Shown: in pieces, positions 20,430 to 31,670 of the stretch | How the letters are laid out: every line of letters starts with the position of its first letter | Position numbering within the stretch: position 1 is the stretch's first letter | Assembly: GCA_963575645.1 (NCBI GenBank) | Contig: OY754464.1 | Location: 81,814,948-81,878,947 of the forward strand | Direction: 5' to 3' | Origin: Xanthostigma xanthostigma | Lineage: Eukaryota > Arthropoda > Insecta > Raphidioptera > Raphidiidae | Length of the DNA stretch: 64,000 nt | Program-made: the position numbers and the translations under genes | The notes under the pieces: model-generated | The model's input: the letters and a program-made list of their open reading frames with translations, nothing else | The model's database searches: none | What the model was told of the DNA's origin: nothing

Positions 20430-20545
20430 TGATTTTCTGAAAATTATAAACGCAAATAACTTTGAAACCAAAAGACATACAGACGTTTGTTTGTGCTCAT
20501 TGGATTCAGCGTGTGTTTTTCTATAAGCATGATGATTTTAATATG
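20430..20545 (+). repeat. Diverged single unit of the 315-bp-type repeat
   Basis: TATGATTTTCTGAAAATTATAAACGC and the following ACATACAGACGTTTGTTTGTGC match units in the arrays at 48651-49125 and 59745-60815. Confidence 0.65.
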
Positions 20546-20625
20546 AACCATTTAAAACGTCTGACATCTCGAATATGTTCGACATATTCGAGGTGTCAGA
20601 CATTTTAAATGGTTCATGTTATTTG
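20546..20625. repeat. Near-perfect palindrome
   Basis: Arms of about 37 bp (ATGAACCATTTAAAACGTCT and its inverse) meet at ATATGTTCGACATAT near 20582. A single copy attached to the preceding repeat unit; no known function. Confidence 0.7.
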
Positions 20626-20628
20626 TCA

Positions 20629-21232
20629 GAAGAACATTATTTTAGCGTTTTGGTTGAAGTTTTTAAGCTATCCAATTAAAAAAACAAACAGTATCTATAA
20701 AACGACATCTTTCGGAAACTTTAGAGGGAAAACGCCCCAAAATCAAGAAAAGTCATAGAGGAAATAGGTGTCAGACTAGGTCTAAGGAAGCCATATACAA
20801 AGTTTGGGGAGAGTATGTATCAATAAAATTTTTGCCGACGGGCACTCTGACTATAAAGGAGTGGATCGTCTTATTTGGAGTCAACCCGTGTTTAATTCTG
20901 GAGAAACAATTAAATTGCTTGTCAGTTGTCTGACATCAAGTTGGATTGATAATATTTGAATAAAATATTGGTAGTACCCCCTAGTTTAATATACCCAACG
21001 TACTATGTAGAGCTATTACATAACATTCTATTATCTATGCATGTGTGTGTTTATGACGTAGTTTGAAAACAGCTGATGCATATGCAAAACTACTTTGGAC
21101 GACAATGTCTTTTGTAAGCAGTATTGTCTGCGTCAGGATATTTAAATTGGCTAACTACTTCTCGCTGACTAATCCTTCGTATTTTTAATTGAGGGTTTTG
21201 AATTTTAATCGATAATAAAGTTGTCATCTATA
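20629..21232. other. Spacer
   Basis: No convincing exon or shared repeat recognised. Confidence 0.3.
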
Positions 21233-21588
21233 TCTATACGAATATATAAAGCTGAAGAGTTTGTTTGTTTGTTTGGTTGAACGCGCTAATCTCAGGAACT
21301 ACTGGTTCGAATTGGACATTTTTTTTTGATGGATAGCCTATTTACCGAGGAAGGCTATAGGCTATATAATATCAAGCTACGACCAATAGGAGCGGATCAT
21401 CAATGAAAAATGTTGCAAAATATAACTCAAAATTTGTCCGTCCGACAAAAACTTTTGAACGGTCACACCGATCATCATGAAATTTAAACACAACATCCAT
21501 CTCGGTAAACTAAGATGAACGTGCGTACTCATGTCCCTCCCCCCTATTCGTTCTTTTGCACCCGGGTAAAACCGGGTGGGACCGCTAG
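21233..21588 (+). mobile_element. Non-autonomous Helitron (family H1), copy a
   Basis: Starts TCTATACGAATATATAAAGC, has the TTTG run, and ends ACCCGGGTAAAACCGGGTGG then CCGCTAG followed by T; preceded by A. The terminal stem and A|T insertion are Helitron hallmarks. 356 bp. Other copies: 33174-33721, 34982-35337, 55981-56324, 63446-63743. Confidence 0.85.
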
Positions 21589-21784
21589 TAATATATAAAA
21601 ATCTCGTCCGCAGTCCGCGCTAATCTCCGACACCACTGAACCGATTGTAATGAAATTTTGTAAATGTGTCTTGCTTGGTCCAACTTACACTATATAGGTG
21701 GTTTTTATAATATTTTGTACAAAAAACCCTTTTTAGTAACATGTAGCGACATCTGGTAGCTATTAGTTTTATTAAATTTTATGC
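21589..21784 (+). repeat. Helitron-like fragment
   Basis: The CGCGCTAATCTCCGACACCACTG region and TGTGTCTTGCTTGGTCCAACTTA also occur inverted at 32595-32690. No clean termini. Confidence 0.45.
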
Positions 21785-22090
21785 ATTTTTGAGGTCGGTC
21801 CTGGCGTTATGAATAGAATAGAATATATTTGTTTAAATACCACCACCACGTGGCATAACATCGTCTAATGTTATGTCACTATGGAAATATGTTATGTCAT
21901 TATCGAGTATTCACAGAAATTGTTTTAAGTTGTCTCCGTTTTGTTGTTGGACACAAAGATGCGTGCGTCGTAGCCATGCTTCTGAACATGCTTGTAGTAG
22001 CGATAAGGGCCTTCCGCGAATTATTTGGGGTCGTTTCCGATTTTTTCGCGCATGTTAACCGGGCTTTTGAATTAATTAAAAAATGTAATT
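21785..22090 (-). mobile_element. LINE-like 3' end (putative)
   Basis: Minus strand: a G+C-richer open stretch at about 21930-22070, then sequence ending CACGTGGTGGTGGTATTTAA and a TATTC-repeat tail at 21810-21835. The tail and a truncated frame resemble a 5'-truncated non-LTR element, but no RT motif is present, so the family is open. Confidence 0.35.
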
Positions 22091-22238
22091 AAACTTTTTT
22101 TTATTATGAGGCTTCGGCAGCAAGGCCATTAGCTCAAGGTATGAAATAGGTTGCTGTAAATAACGAGGATAAATCGATGCATAATTAAACTTTGAAAGGC
22201 TGTTTCTCTCTTATTTTCGAGTTTTAATAAAAAAAAAA

Positions 22239-22867
22239 ATTGGTTGTCTGTAAAGTCGGTTTACGGACGATAGTTTTACGTGATAACGTATTCCGCTCGA
22301 ATATCATATTTAATAATACCTACATAACCTAAATTTTAGTAGCTGTCAAACTATATTTTTACTGACTTATAATTTGATCAACCAAAGCAAAATACATATT
22401 TTTAAGCAATTATAAAAGACATTTAAAAGAATGTATATATATTATATATTTGTTAACAAACCGTATAATTTATCTGCTGTTATGAAATGCAGATATCTCC
22501 CAAGATTTGTTTTTGATACAAAATGTAGCTGCGTTTGTGTACAAACTATCAATTGACAAATAACGATGTATTATCTGAAAAATTGCTTTAAAAATTCGAT
22601 AATTTATGACATTTTTATTAGATATCTTGATTTTAAGTCTTAATTTCCACGGTTTATAAAACAAAGGCCATCTGTCAGATGTAGCTTTCGCTGGAACAGC
22701 CGAAAAAAATGTTGAACGCACACTACTCTCTGACGTCACGCGAGAAGAGGGAGAAATGCGCACAAGCCGACGCTTGGGCCGATCGTGCATCTCTATCGCT
22801 TATATCGCGCTCTCGCTTGCGGAACGTTACTCTTTTTCGTGTGTGCTGGCGGTGTTTCATCAATTTA
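22239..22867 (+). mobile_element. R1 repeat, copy d (3' end lost)
   Basis: Full 5' end and interior, including GACGTCACGCGAGAAGAGGG and TATATCGCGCTCTCGCTTGC. It stops at CATCAATTTAT, lacking the final CGTTATCACGTC segment. Confidence 0.85.
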
Positions 22868-24600
22868 TTGATTTCTACACGCTGTTAAAAAGGAAGAATC
22901 AACTTAAAAATCACTCTGTATATTCCCTATTTTACGAGTAGTTAAAGTGAACCCAACATGTTTCTTTAAGGAGTTCCTTTATTTATTTTCAAAACAAATG
23001 CTGTTGGCAGACAAAAGAGATACGAATTGTGTGTGTTAAGGGGACAATATGAAAGTGAGGACATCTCTAAAAAATAGCAAGGTTCTCCGTATACTTTGTG
23101 CACAAGGCGACATTTTTGTTGGAAAACGGTCGTTATCATTGGATGATAAAGACTTTGGTCTCGCGAATCAAAACATAAATCAAATTGAAAGATGATTAAA
23201 CACAGCGGCGACTGGATGAAATAGAGCGGCAATGTTGTTGGCAACTTGCCAAGATCTCCAATATTACATATACTGCTGTACACCATCTATGTGTGCGGTT
23301 CAATATTAATAAGTCGATTTGTTTGACTTTGAACAATGTCTTGTCCCTTCGAAACATTCACAATTAGCTTTACTCACGCGCATTTTGAACCGTTCTTGAG
23401 TTTAGGTCAACCGTACTAGTTTAGGTCAAAAATCCCTGTTCAAAATTTTACAATATCTTTACGTTTTGAGATCTCCCGAATCCAAAAAACATACCTATAT
23501 TTGGACTGTTAGCTGTGAGGACGATACAGGTTAAACGGATGAACGGATTGACACCAAATTTTGGGAGGATGTTTGGTAAGCAAACATGAAGAGCCCTATT
23601 GTTTTTGGGGAAAATCGACGCATGCGCAGAACAGTATAGATAGATAGATAGATAGATAGATTTTATTTAGCACATAATAGTACAGGTTGTACATGTGACA
23701 TATATGCTATAACGTTGTTTTTTTTTTTTATATAATAATGGTACACTTTTCATAACGGATTATTATCTATTTATTTTTTCAAGAAATTGTTTCGTTAATT
23801 TTTTTTCTAAACTTCAGATTTTCGGAAATATTTTAAAAACAAAATCAGCTGTTCTATTGTTTAGTAGATCTGTCAGAAATAAACTGGTTAAGCATGCTTT
23901 GATTAATTTTTACGTGACGTGGAACATTATGTAGGTAACCATGGCAACGAATAGCAAATATCATATTGAATACTAGTCATTACCCGCGTCACCTCACGCG
24001 ATATCAGAAATTTAAGAATCCTAGTTGATTTCGTTAGTCTTACGTGCGGATATCAATTCTTTTTTTCAATGGAAGGTAGTTCTTTATCATACCAACGGTG
24101 CACCAAAATTTTAGATTGAGAAAAATGAGCAAATTTAAGCGCAGGCCTAAGGTTTTATTGATTGCATAATATTAATTCGGAAAGTTTTCTTTCTGTTGTA
24201 TAGAACATTGAAATGTATTCCAGATACTGCTTGTTATATATATTTTCATGAAACTAATAGCTGATACGTATATAACCTATTTGTTTTTTTTTCTAAACGA
24301 TACCAACCTGCTGTGAGCACTTTTCTATACACTTTACTGTGTTCTATGTACAAATTATACATCGTGTAGTTTGTTTTATCTCTAAAATCTCTGTTATTGC
24401 TGTTGGTTTGTGAAATGTTTAGGGCAAATAGTCCCAGAGCCGACCGTCGGATTACCTATACATCGAATACACAGACAAAGTTACCTGTTTGAGCGTAACA
24501 TTGAGGTAATAGGGAAGAATTAGAGCTGCCAACCAGGTTCCGTCAGGAGGAACTCTGGTATCCCGTCACGATATGAAAGTACTCGTTGAGAGCGACCTTG
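22868..24600. other. Spacer with a GATA microsatellite
   Basis: A TAGA/GATA run of about six units lies at 23637-23661. The rest shows no supported exon or RNA gene. Some long frames, such as 22966-23286 minus, lack any recognisable domain. Confidence 0.35.
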
Positions 24601-24601
24601 T

Positions 24602-24960
24602 GCAGGTAGCGGGCGAAGTGTCCTTCTAGGCTGTTCACAGATAAGTGTGTCGACGACTCTTGTTCTTCCTTCCTTTATGCTCAGTGCGTTAGAATTATCT
24701 GCTCTTCTGTGATTGGTGAAGGAAGAGCAGTAGTCGTTGACACACTGTGAGTAGCTTGGAAGGACACTTCGCCCGCTACCGCATCGCCTTTGATAATGTC
24801 TACCGCAGTTGTAGACGAAACGTCAGGTAGAGGACCACGGCCTACAAGCCCGGAAGCCAAGAAGATTTGGAACAACACCGACCGTGAAAGCCTACACACT
24901 TGGACAAAAAAATAAAACAGAAATATATACAAAACTTCCAAAGTTACAAGATCCCCTATA
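24602..24960. repeat. Palindromic hammerhead-type repeat, copy D
   Basis: Inverted arms 24602-24675 and 24715-24785 share GTAGCGGGCGAAGTGTCCTT. The right side continues into an unpaired tail containing a hammerhead-like core at 24787-24827 and then an A-rich end near 24905. The left arm is truncated before the matching core. Confidence 0.65.
24787..24827 (+). ncRNA. Hammerhead-ribozyme-like motif (core altered)
   Basis: TTGATAA (24790-24796) stands where CTGATGA is expected: two changes. The rest fits: one extra T, helix II GTCTAC/GTAGAC (24798-24803 with 24811-24816), GAAA (24817-24820), CGTC, and helix I CCT/AGG (24787-24789 with 24825-24827). The two core changes should abolish cleavage. 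Confidence 0.5.
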
Positions 24961-25140
24961 AAATTTTAATACCAGTGGATAATTTGGGCGATCACAAGTT
25001 ACCTAAATGAAAGTAATGTTCGTTTGTAGCAATTCACAGCCAGGCAAACGAATTCCGTTGTAATATGGGGAGAGGGGAGATATTTATAACATGTAAAACG
25101 ATCGCAAGTATATAGAGAATTGTTAGAAGGCGGTTTTATG

Positions 25141-25598
25141 TAGAGTTGGGGAATAAATAACTTCACGATGAAAAAATCACTGTGACCAGCCGTCTAAAAT
25201 GATCACTGTGATCTGACAAGAGGAAATTACGTTCCAAAGTAACGTATGTTGTTCCATGTCACTGCAATCACGACGGTCGCTCCAACCGAGTAGCCGACCA
25301 ACGTCGATGTAACGTCCGACCGAGTGTTTTGCTCGGTCGGGCGGTATTCGGCATGATCAGCCGTCTAAAATGATCACTGTGATCTGACAAGAGGAAATTA
25401 TGTTCCAAAGTAACGTATGTTGTTCCCTGTCACAGCAACACGACGGTCGCTCCAACCGAATAGCCGACGTAACGTCCGACCAAGTGTTTGCTCGGTCGGG
25501 ATCGACGGGACAAAGTCACGATGATTTTTCACTGTGATTTTTCTGCTACTGGAATAATAGTCACTGTGATCACATAGTAACGACTTTTCCCATGTCTA
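25141..25598. mobile_element. hAT-like MITE with internal tandem duplication
   Basis: Perfect 8-bp target duplication GTTTTATG (25133-25140, 25599-25606). Inverted ends TAGAGTTGGGG and TAGACATGGGA. The interior carries two copies of about 168 bp starting CAGCCGTCTAAAATGATCAC. A shorter relative without the duplication is at 36678-36930. Confidence 0.85.
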
Positions 25599-25606
25599 GT
25601 TTTATG

Positions 25607-25904
25607 AACGTAGAATATATTTTGTGGTGGTAGGTAGCGGTTGTAACATAAAAATTTTGGTTCATTGATTTACTTACCACATAACGGAATTATATCAGTT
25701 GCTTTTTACATCTGGTTGAGTAATGTGGAATAATAAATTGCCAAAACTGAGAAAGGTCAAAGATAAATTGAAATAATCGTCGCAATTCTATTCAGAATAT
25801 AATATACGTTATATCAGTGACATTTAAACAAAAAAATAGTTTTGAAATGCATTGTTACATTTAAAAGAGTTCGTTTTTAACTGTATCCAACGGACGGAGT
25901 CCTA
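25607..25904. other. Spacer
   Basis: Nothing recognised. Confidence 0.3.
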
Positions 25905-26120
25905 TTATCCTCACTATTATAGTTATATAGTCAAGGTTAGGAGTCAAGATTTTTTAGGGTTTATGATTTTTTTTGCCAGAGCGCCAATCTAGAGTACCCT
26001 CCTCCCGTTTTCGAGGTCGCTGAACACGATGATGAGGGTCCCACAATTTTTTCGTCGGAAACCCCTTCAAATTGCCCCACCCCTCCTGATTTCCACTTCT
26101 TGGAAAAAATTATAAAACAT
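25905..26120 (+). repeat. Interspersed repeat shared with 63055-63215
   Basis: The TTTTCGAGGTCGCTGAACACGAT segment and the adjoining CCCACCCCTCCTGATTTCCAC occur inverted at 63055-63215. A related segment is inside the long palindrome at 29527-31480, so the three may share an origin. Confidence 0.6.
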
Positions 26121-26318
26121 TTTGAATACGACAGTTTAGTAAGAAAATTGATTCTCTACAAAAAATCTTTCTTGTTTTTTTTTTTCCGTAAATGTGATAT
26201 TTAAAGAATTACTAACCTTCAAAGGTTCACAAATTTTTGTATTTTTGAAAGGGATAGAGTTGAAAAACAGCAGTTTTGTGCTGAACTCATTTATCCCATT
26301 GATTTCTGTGATCAATAA

Positions 26319-26355
<37 letters not shown>

Positions 26356-26358
26356 CAT
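26121..26358 (+). mobile_element. LINE-like 3' tail with TTA repeats
   Basis: GTGATCAATAAATTTATT followed by about ten TTA units (26324-26354). The junction resembles, in mirror orientation, the 3' end of the LINE at 26838-28257, suggesting a second, very short LINE fragment. Confidence 0.45.
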
Positions 26359-26377
26359 TTATGGAAATTTTATAATA

Positions 26378-26837
26378 CAGTAGAATCCGAATAGTACGAT
26401 TCCGTTTATAACGGCCAACCGCTTTTAACGACGTAAATGCAACCTCAAGTTTGATTTTCATAAAACATACTGCGAAAGTATATCCGTTTAGTACGACTCC
26501 GGTTAAAGCGATCAACCGCTTTCAGCGACTTAATTTATTAAAAGTTGTTCGGTTAGAACGACGCACATCTCAAAATGATTCATAATTTCAAGGGCAAATA
26601 CTTGCATTATCTCGATGCACCCACTCCCTTCCTTCCCAGATGCACGCTGTTTTATTCCCGAGTAAATTCCATAGTATTTTTTCCCCTTTTGATGAATCAC
26701 TGCGTTAACTTCGTGTCAATGCACGTCAAAATGAGATATTATTATAATATAAAATTTCATGCCGTTTTGTGCGTCGTCCGGTTAGTACGGCGTAATATAG
26801 CCGGTCCCTTAACAGTCGCTTTATCCGGATTCTACTG
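26378..26837. mobile_element. pogo/Tigger-like MITE, copy 1
   Basis: Ends CAGTAGAATCCG and its inverse, with TA duplications at 26376-26377 and 26838-26839. The interior has several GGTTAGTACG-type blocks. 460 bp. The ends resemble the second MITE at 53463-53688 and pogo/Tigger ends generally. Two TTA/AAT-tailed elements abut it. Confidence 0.75.
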
Positions 26838-26880
<43 letters not shown>

Positions 26881-28257
26881 TTATTCGTCACGAGCACAAT
26901 AAATCGCATAGACATTGTCAACATAGATACTAAAATTTACATTAAAAGATTTGATAAACAAAAACACTAATTACAGACACTGATTACATAATATACATTT
27001 TTATAACCAGAAGGTTATTTTAAAAAATCATTTATATGATAAAATGTTTCTTTAATTAACATTTTTTTTAAGTCTGTTTTAAATTTTTTTATAGTTGTAC
27101 TTTGTTTAATGCCGTTTGGTAAATTATTGTAAATTACAATTGGGGAATTTGTGATACCCTTTATAGTTAAATTAAGTCGGTTCCGAGGAACTATTAAATT
27201 TGTGTTGTGACGGGTGTCATGAAAATGTGTCGAACTAACTGGTGAGTATTTATAAAGATTTTGTCTAATATAAATCGCTGCATTAAGTATGTAGATACAA
27301 GGTACGGTCAAAAGGCCGTTTTCTTTAAAGTAGGAACGACACGATGTCATTGGACTTAGTTTAAACATATATCTAATTATGGATTTTTGTTTAATGAAGA
27401 CATTGAGAGAACTGGGTGAGTTTCCCCAACATAAAATACCATATTTTATCAAAGGGTACGCGTAAGCATAATATATAGTTTTCAGTAAATCTATATTATG
27501 ACAAAAAGAGTTGAAACATTTTATCATATAAATGGTTTTTGATAATCTTTTACACAAGTCGTTTGTATGTTCATTCCAACTTAGGGTTGAATCTATGGTG
27601 ACCCCAAGCAATTTAAAGCTTGTAACACAATCAAGAAAATTATTATTTAATGCGAGAATGAAATCAGCCGGATTTTTGTTCTGAATAGTGTGGAAAAACA
27701 TCATTTTAGTTTTAGTGTCGTTTAGCTTTAAACCGTTATTGATACACCAATTATTTATGTCACTGACGGATTTATTCATTTTTTGATTAAGAATTTCAAC
27801 CGATTTTCCTGCACATAGTAAACTCGTGTCGTCTGCGTAAATTACACACTTATCACAGCTCACATGGTCTGGGCAGTCGTTTATGTAGATTAAAAAAAGA
27901 ACCGGGCCTAAAACAGAGCCTTGTGGTACTCCATTTGTTAATCTGCCTTCATCAGATAGAATATTTTTGATAGACACTTGTTGGGTTCTTTGGTCTAAAT
28001 AAGATTTTATCCATTGATTTGCTAATCCTCTAATCCCTATTCGCTCAAGTTTCTGTAATAATAAATCGTGTTTAACCGTATCAAACGCTTTACTCATATC
28101 GCAAAAAGTAGCGCAAACTTTATTGTTATTATCAAGATTGTCTAAAACAAATGTTAAAAAATCATAGATAGTTGTTTCTGTTGATTTATTATTACAAAAA
28201 CCGTGTTGCGAGAGAGACATCAAATTATTTTTGTTAAGAAAGTTCCATAACCTTGCT
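26838..28257 (-). mobile_element. 5'-truncated CR1-superclade LINE
   Basis: The minus-strand 3' end is an AAT/TTA microsatellite (26838-26876). The 3' UTR is about 140 bp. The recognisable protein homology starts at about 28257 and nothing upstream belongs to it. No target duplication is visible, as is usual for CR1-type elements. Confidence 0.85.
27015..28223 (-). CDS. LINE reverse transcriptase, C-terminal two thirds
   Basis: 402 codons from the first ATG; homology continues about 11 codons upstream of it, so that ATG is not the original start. Motifs in order: SQHGFCNNKST, CDMSKAFDTVKHDLLL, NGVPQGSVLGPVLFLIYIND, catalytic YADDTSLL, LNDTKTKMMFF, LLGVTIDSTLSWNEH. The C-terminal region (HDTRHNTNL, IYNNLPNGIK, FKTDLKKMLI, YHINDFLK) is typical of CR1/Daphne/Crack-like elements. 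The endonuclease domain and RT N-terminus are missing, so it cannot move alone. The frame has no stops, suggesting a fairly recent insertion. One departure: SQHGFC where a basic residue is common after F. Confidence 0.9.
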   Translation of the reverse strand: MMSLSQHGFCNNKSTETTIYDFLTFVLDNLDNNNKVCATFCDMSKAFDTVKHDLLLQKLERIGIRGLANQWIKSYLDQRTQQVSIKNILSDEGRLTNGVPQGSVLGPVLFLIYINDCPDHVSCDKCVIYADDTSLLCAGKSVEILNQKMNKSVSDINNWCINNGLKLNDTKTKMMFFHTIQNKNPADFILALNNNFLDCVTSFKLLGVTIDSTLSWNEHTNDLCKRLSKTIYMIKCFNSFCHNIDLLKTIYYAYAYPLIKYGILCWGNSPSSLNVFIKQKSIIRYMFKLSPMTSCRSYFKENGLLTVPCIYILNAAIYIRQNLYKYSPVSSTHFHDTRHNTNLIVPRNRLNLTIKGITNSPIVIYNNLPNGIKQSTTIKKFKTDLKKMLIKETFYHINDFLK

Positions 28258-28902
28258 CATTATTGACCTTGACTATTACTTATTAGTATCAACCGTAAAA
28301 ACTAAATATGATGGTCCTTAGAAAATAGTGAAGTATAATGACTGTCAGTGCGAAATTCTGTGTGTAGAAAAGTAGTTGATACTTGACCTATTAAAAAAGA
28401 TATTTTTCATATTTTATTGGAAAAATTATATATAAACTTTAATATTATTGCGATTCTTTAAACAGTACCATATTATATTAGCCATGTAGTGTGTGCACTA
28501 AATAAGAGCTATTATTTTGACCTATTTATTAACTCTTTTGAAGCTGTGTTTTGTTGTTTAAATAAACTCTATTGCGTTAAATTAAGAAGACAAAGTTACT
28601 TTAGAAACTAACATTAAGGGTGACAGAGAAAGTACTAGAGCATAAATATAGTCTTGGGCCGCTCTGAATTATTATTAGTTGTTTGGAAAGTTTTAGCATA
28701 AACTTTTAGGAGATGTTTGTTACTGGATGGGAATAAAAACAACTGGCTCATACTACTTATTTGTTATTCAACAGACGAACACGGAGTAGGTACTTTGAGG
28801 AGTACCTATACACGAGTATAATATATGTATAGAATAGTTCACGAAATAAAAAGAAAAACTCAGGTCGCTGTGAAAAATCCCACCGACAAAATTATCTTTT
28901 TG
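28258..28902. other. Spacer
   Basis: Nothing recognised. Confidence 0.3.
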
Positions 28903-28906
28903 TTAA

Positions 28907-29384
28907 GGTAGTACGAGCACCAAGGCAATTTTAAATAAAAGGCTTGATTTTTTTTTATATGAAGTTGGACTAAGTCAAAACCAATTCTGAAAATTTTAGG
29001 GGGGTTGACCGATTATTTAAATAAATAAATGACTTCAAAAGTAGGCATATTTAACATTGGCTTTATGGTAAAACGGTAGATGGATGATATGTTTTCATTG
29101 ATTTCTCCAAAACTAGTCGGTGGAAATTAAAAAAAAACTATTTAAATTTAAGTCAAAACCTTAATAAATTATTGAAAACAAAAAAAAAACCGTTGTGCCC
29201 GACTACGGTTTTTTTTTTTGTTTTCAATAATTTATTCAGGTTTTAACTTTAAATAGTTTTTTTTTTTTTTTAATTTCCACCGACTATAGTTTTGGAGAAA
29301 TCAATGAAAACATATCATCCATCTACCGAAATATTAAAAAAAATCAAGCTTTTTATTTATAGATGCCTTGGTGCTCGTACTACC
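28907..29384. mobile_element. Palindromic TTAA-flanked MITE
   Basis: Inverted ends GGTAGTACGAGCACCAAGGC, flanked by TTAA on both sides (28903-28906, 29385-29388). The two halves are largely inverted copies meeting near 29195. TTAA fits piggyBac or Kolobok; the GG start favours Kolobok-like, but no transposase is present. 478 bp. Confidence 0.75.
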
Positions 29385-29526
29385 TTAAAACATTAAATGC
29401 AGCGTTTTGTCAACCAATCAATCGGGCCACAGAACCATTCCAAAAATTGACATTTTGACATATTGAACAAATTTACATTTTGACTATTGTTGAATTCTGT
29501 ATATTATTAATAGGTACATAGTTGAA

Positions 29527-31480
29527 TTATATAGCCCAGTGCATTTAGGAATTGACCCAAAAATTTCAGATACATTTTTTCTTTTGTTGCTCATTCGAAA
29601 GGGTCTTCGATGGAGACCTTAACCCTGAATTTGCGCATTCCTCAAATTGCCCCGTCCGCCGCCATCTTGGATTTTGTTTTTTTTCTTCAATTGCTCATAT
29701 CTCGCGTTCTAATAATCCCACAGCAATCATTCTAGGATCGTTGGACTCGTTAGGATTTACTCTTTAATTGAATGTCTATCAAGTAAAACTCTCCAATGTA
29801 CTGGAAAAAAGTTATTAGCGTCCAAAGTTTAAGTTCTTTTCCAAAAGTTCTTGCGCCCGGTTTTTCCGCGCGCATCTCTTTTCAGTGCATCTGACACCCC
29901 CACTGACAGTTTACTATTTAAAGTAGACTCAATTTCCAGTATTTAAAAAAAAAATTCATCCCAATCGGTTGATCCCTCGCCCACCAATCCACGATCAAAG
30001 TTGCGCTTTTCATTTCGTGCTATTTTGAAGCCTCTAATACTCGCACTTCGCGCTGCATTTCTCGCTTTTGTAACAAATATAATGCAAATTAATTAAGACC
30101 AACGACATTTTTGTTAAATCTGTGCTAAGAACACGCGGTTTACATTAATTTTTTACTTAAATTTATAACTCAGATCAATAGTAGAGTGTGTGAGTCGGAT
30201 AACCATGTAAATATTTTGAGCCGAAACGGGATTACCTCCCCCCCATTTTCGAGGTTGCGAAACACGGTGGTGATATTAAAATTTCAGTTTAGGGTTGAGC
30301 AACCCTCCAAAACGGACAAAAACCACCCTCAAACGGAGTTAAACGCGCATTACGTTATTCCCTTTCCGAAAGAAATGTTTTACTCTTGTTTTTGAGGATG
30401 CTGAGCATGGTGCTGGTGTTGAAAATTGCCGTCGATTCTCACCAACCCCTTCACCTCTGATCCCAAAAACGGGTGATTTTTTTTTCATATCACCAGCATA
30501 ATTGGGTTATCTCCCCGTTTCAGAGGATTCTGAGATTTGGCCGGCGAAGGGGTTGGTGAAAGTCGAATGCAATTTTCAACAACTCCACCGTGCTCATCAT
30601 TCTCAAAAATAGGTAAAAAACATTTTTTCGGAAAGGGAATAACGTAATGCGCGTTTAACTCCGTTCGGGGGTGGTTTTTGGCCGTTTTGGGAAGTTGCTC
30701 AACCCCAAAGAGAAATTTTAATATTACCACCATGTTCCGCATCCTCGAAAAGGGGAGGGGGGTAATCTCGTTCCGGCTCAAAATATTTACATGTTCGTCC
30801 GACTCACACACACCACTATTGATCTGAGTTATAAATTTAAGTAAAAATTTATGTAAAAAACGTTTTCTTAGCACAGATTTAACGAATATGTCATTGGTCT
30901 TAATTAATTTGCATTATATTAGTTACAAAAGCGAGAAATGCAGCGCGAAGCGCATGTATTAGAGGCTTCAAAATAGCACAAAATGAATAGCGCAACTTTG
31001 AGCGTAGATTGGTGGGCGAGGGATCAACCGATCGGGATGAATTTTTTTTTAAAATACTGGAAATTGAGTCTACTTTAAATAGTAAATTGTCAGTGGGGGT
31101 GTCAGATGCACTGGAAAGAGATGCGCGCGGAAAAACCCGGCGCAAGAACTTTTGGAAAAGAACTTAAACTTTGGACGCTAATAACTTTTTTCCAGTAGAT
31201 TGGAGAGTTTTACTTGACAGACATTCAATTAAAGAGTAAATCATGACAAGTCCAACGACCCCAGAATGATTGCTGTGCGATTATTAGAACGCGAGATATG
31301 AGCAATTGAAGAAAAAAAACAATCCAAGATGGCGGTGGACGGGGCAATTTGGAGAATGCGCAAATTCAGGGTTAAGGTCTCCATCGAAGACCCTTGCGAA
31401 TGAGCAACAAAAGAAAAAATGTATCTGAAATTTTTGGGTCACACCTATAAAATATTTCTAAATGCACTGGGCTATATATC
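29527..31480. mobile_element. Long palindromic (foldback-type) element
   Basis: Two arms of about 920 bp, 29527-30450 and about 30540-31480, are inverted copies from the outer ATAGCCCAGTGCATTTAG to the AACCCCTTC segments next to the centre. Divergence between arms is modest, with small indels. No intact frame. Its hairpin-forming layout resembles foldback elements. A subregion (TTTTCGAGG...AACACGGTGG) is related to 25905-26120. Confidence 0.85.
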
Positions 31481-31489
31481 TTTTAAGTA

Positions 31490-31670
31490 CAATTTATTTG
31501 TAATTGCCTATTACTACTAAATTTTCTTTTTTTTTATCTCTTTTTTTGTATATACGCTTATTTAAGGCTTTCTTTATATTTCTTTATTTATATTTGTTAT
31601 TGTGTAATCTGTTATTGGGTTTTTATACCTGTTGATTACTATAATAATAAATAAATAAATAAATATTATA
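31490..31670 (+). mobile_element. Non-LTR 3' tail (putative)
   Basis: A T-rich 3' UTR-like stretch ending ACTATAATAATAAATAAATA. Tail composition suggests a truncated retroposon; nothing coding. Confidence 0.3.

Noticed and set aside
22756..22941. Frame across the end of R1 copy d
   Set aside because: Runs from repeat into unrelated flank; related frames occur in every long R1 copy.
26194..26515. Frames with runs of tyrosine or asparagine
   Set aside because: Products of the TTA/AAT microsatellite on both strands, not proteins.
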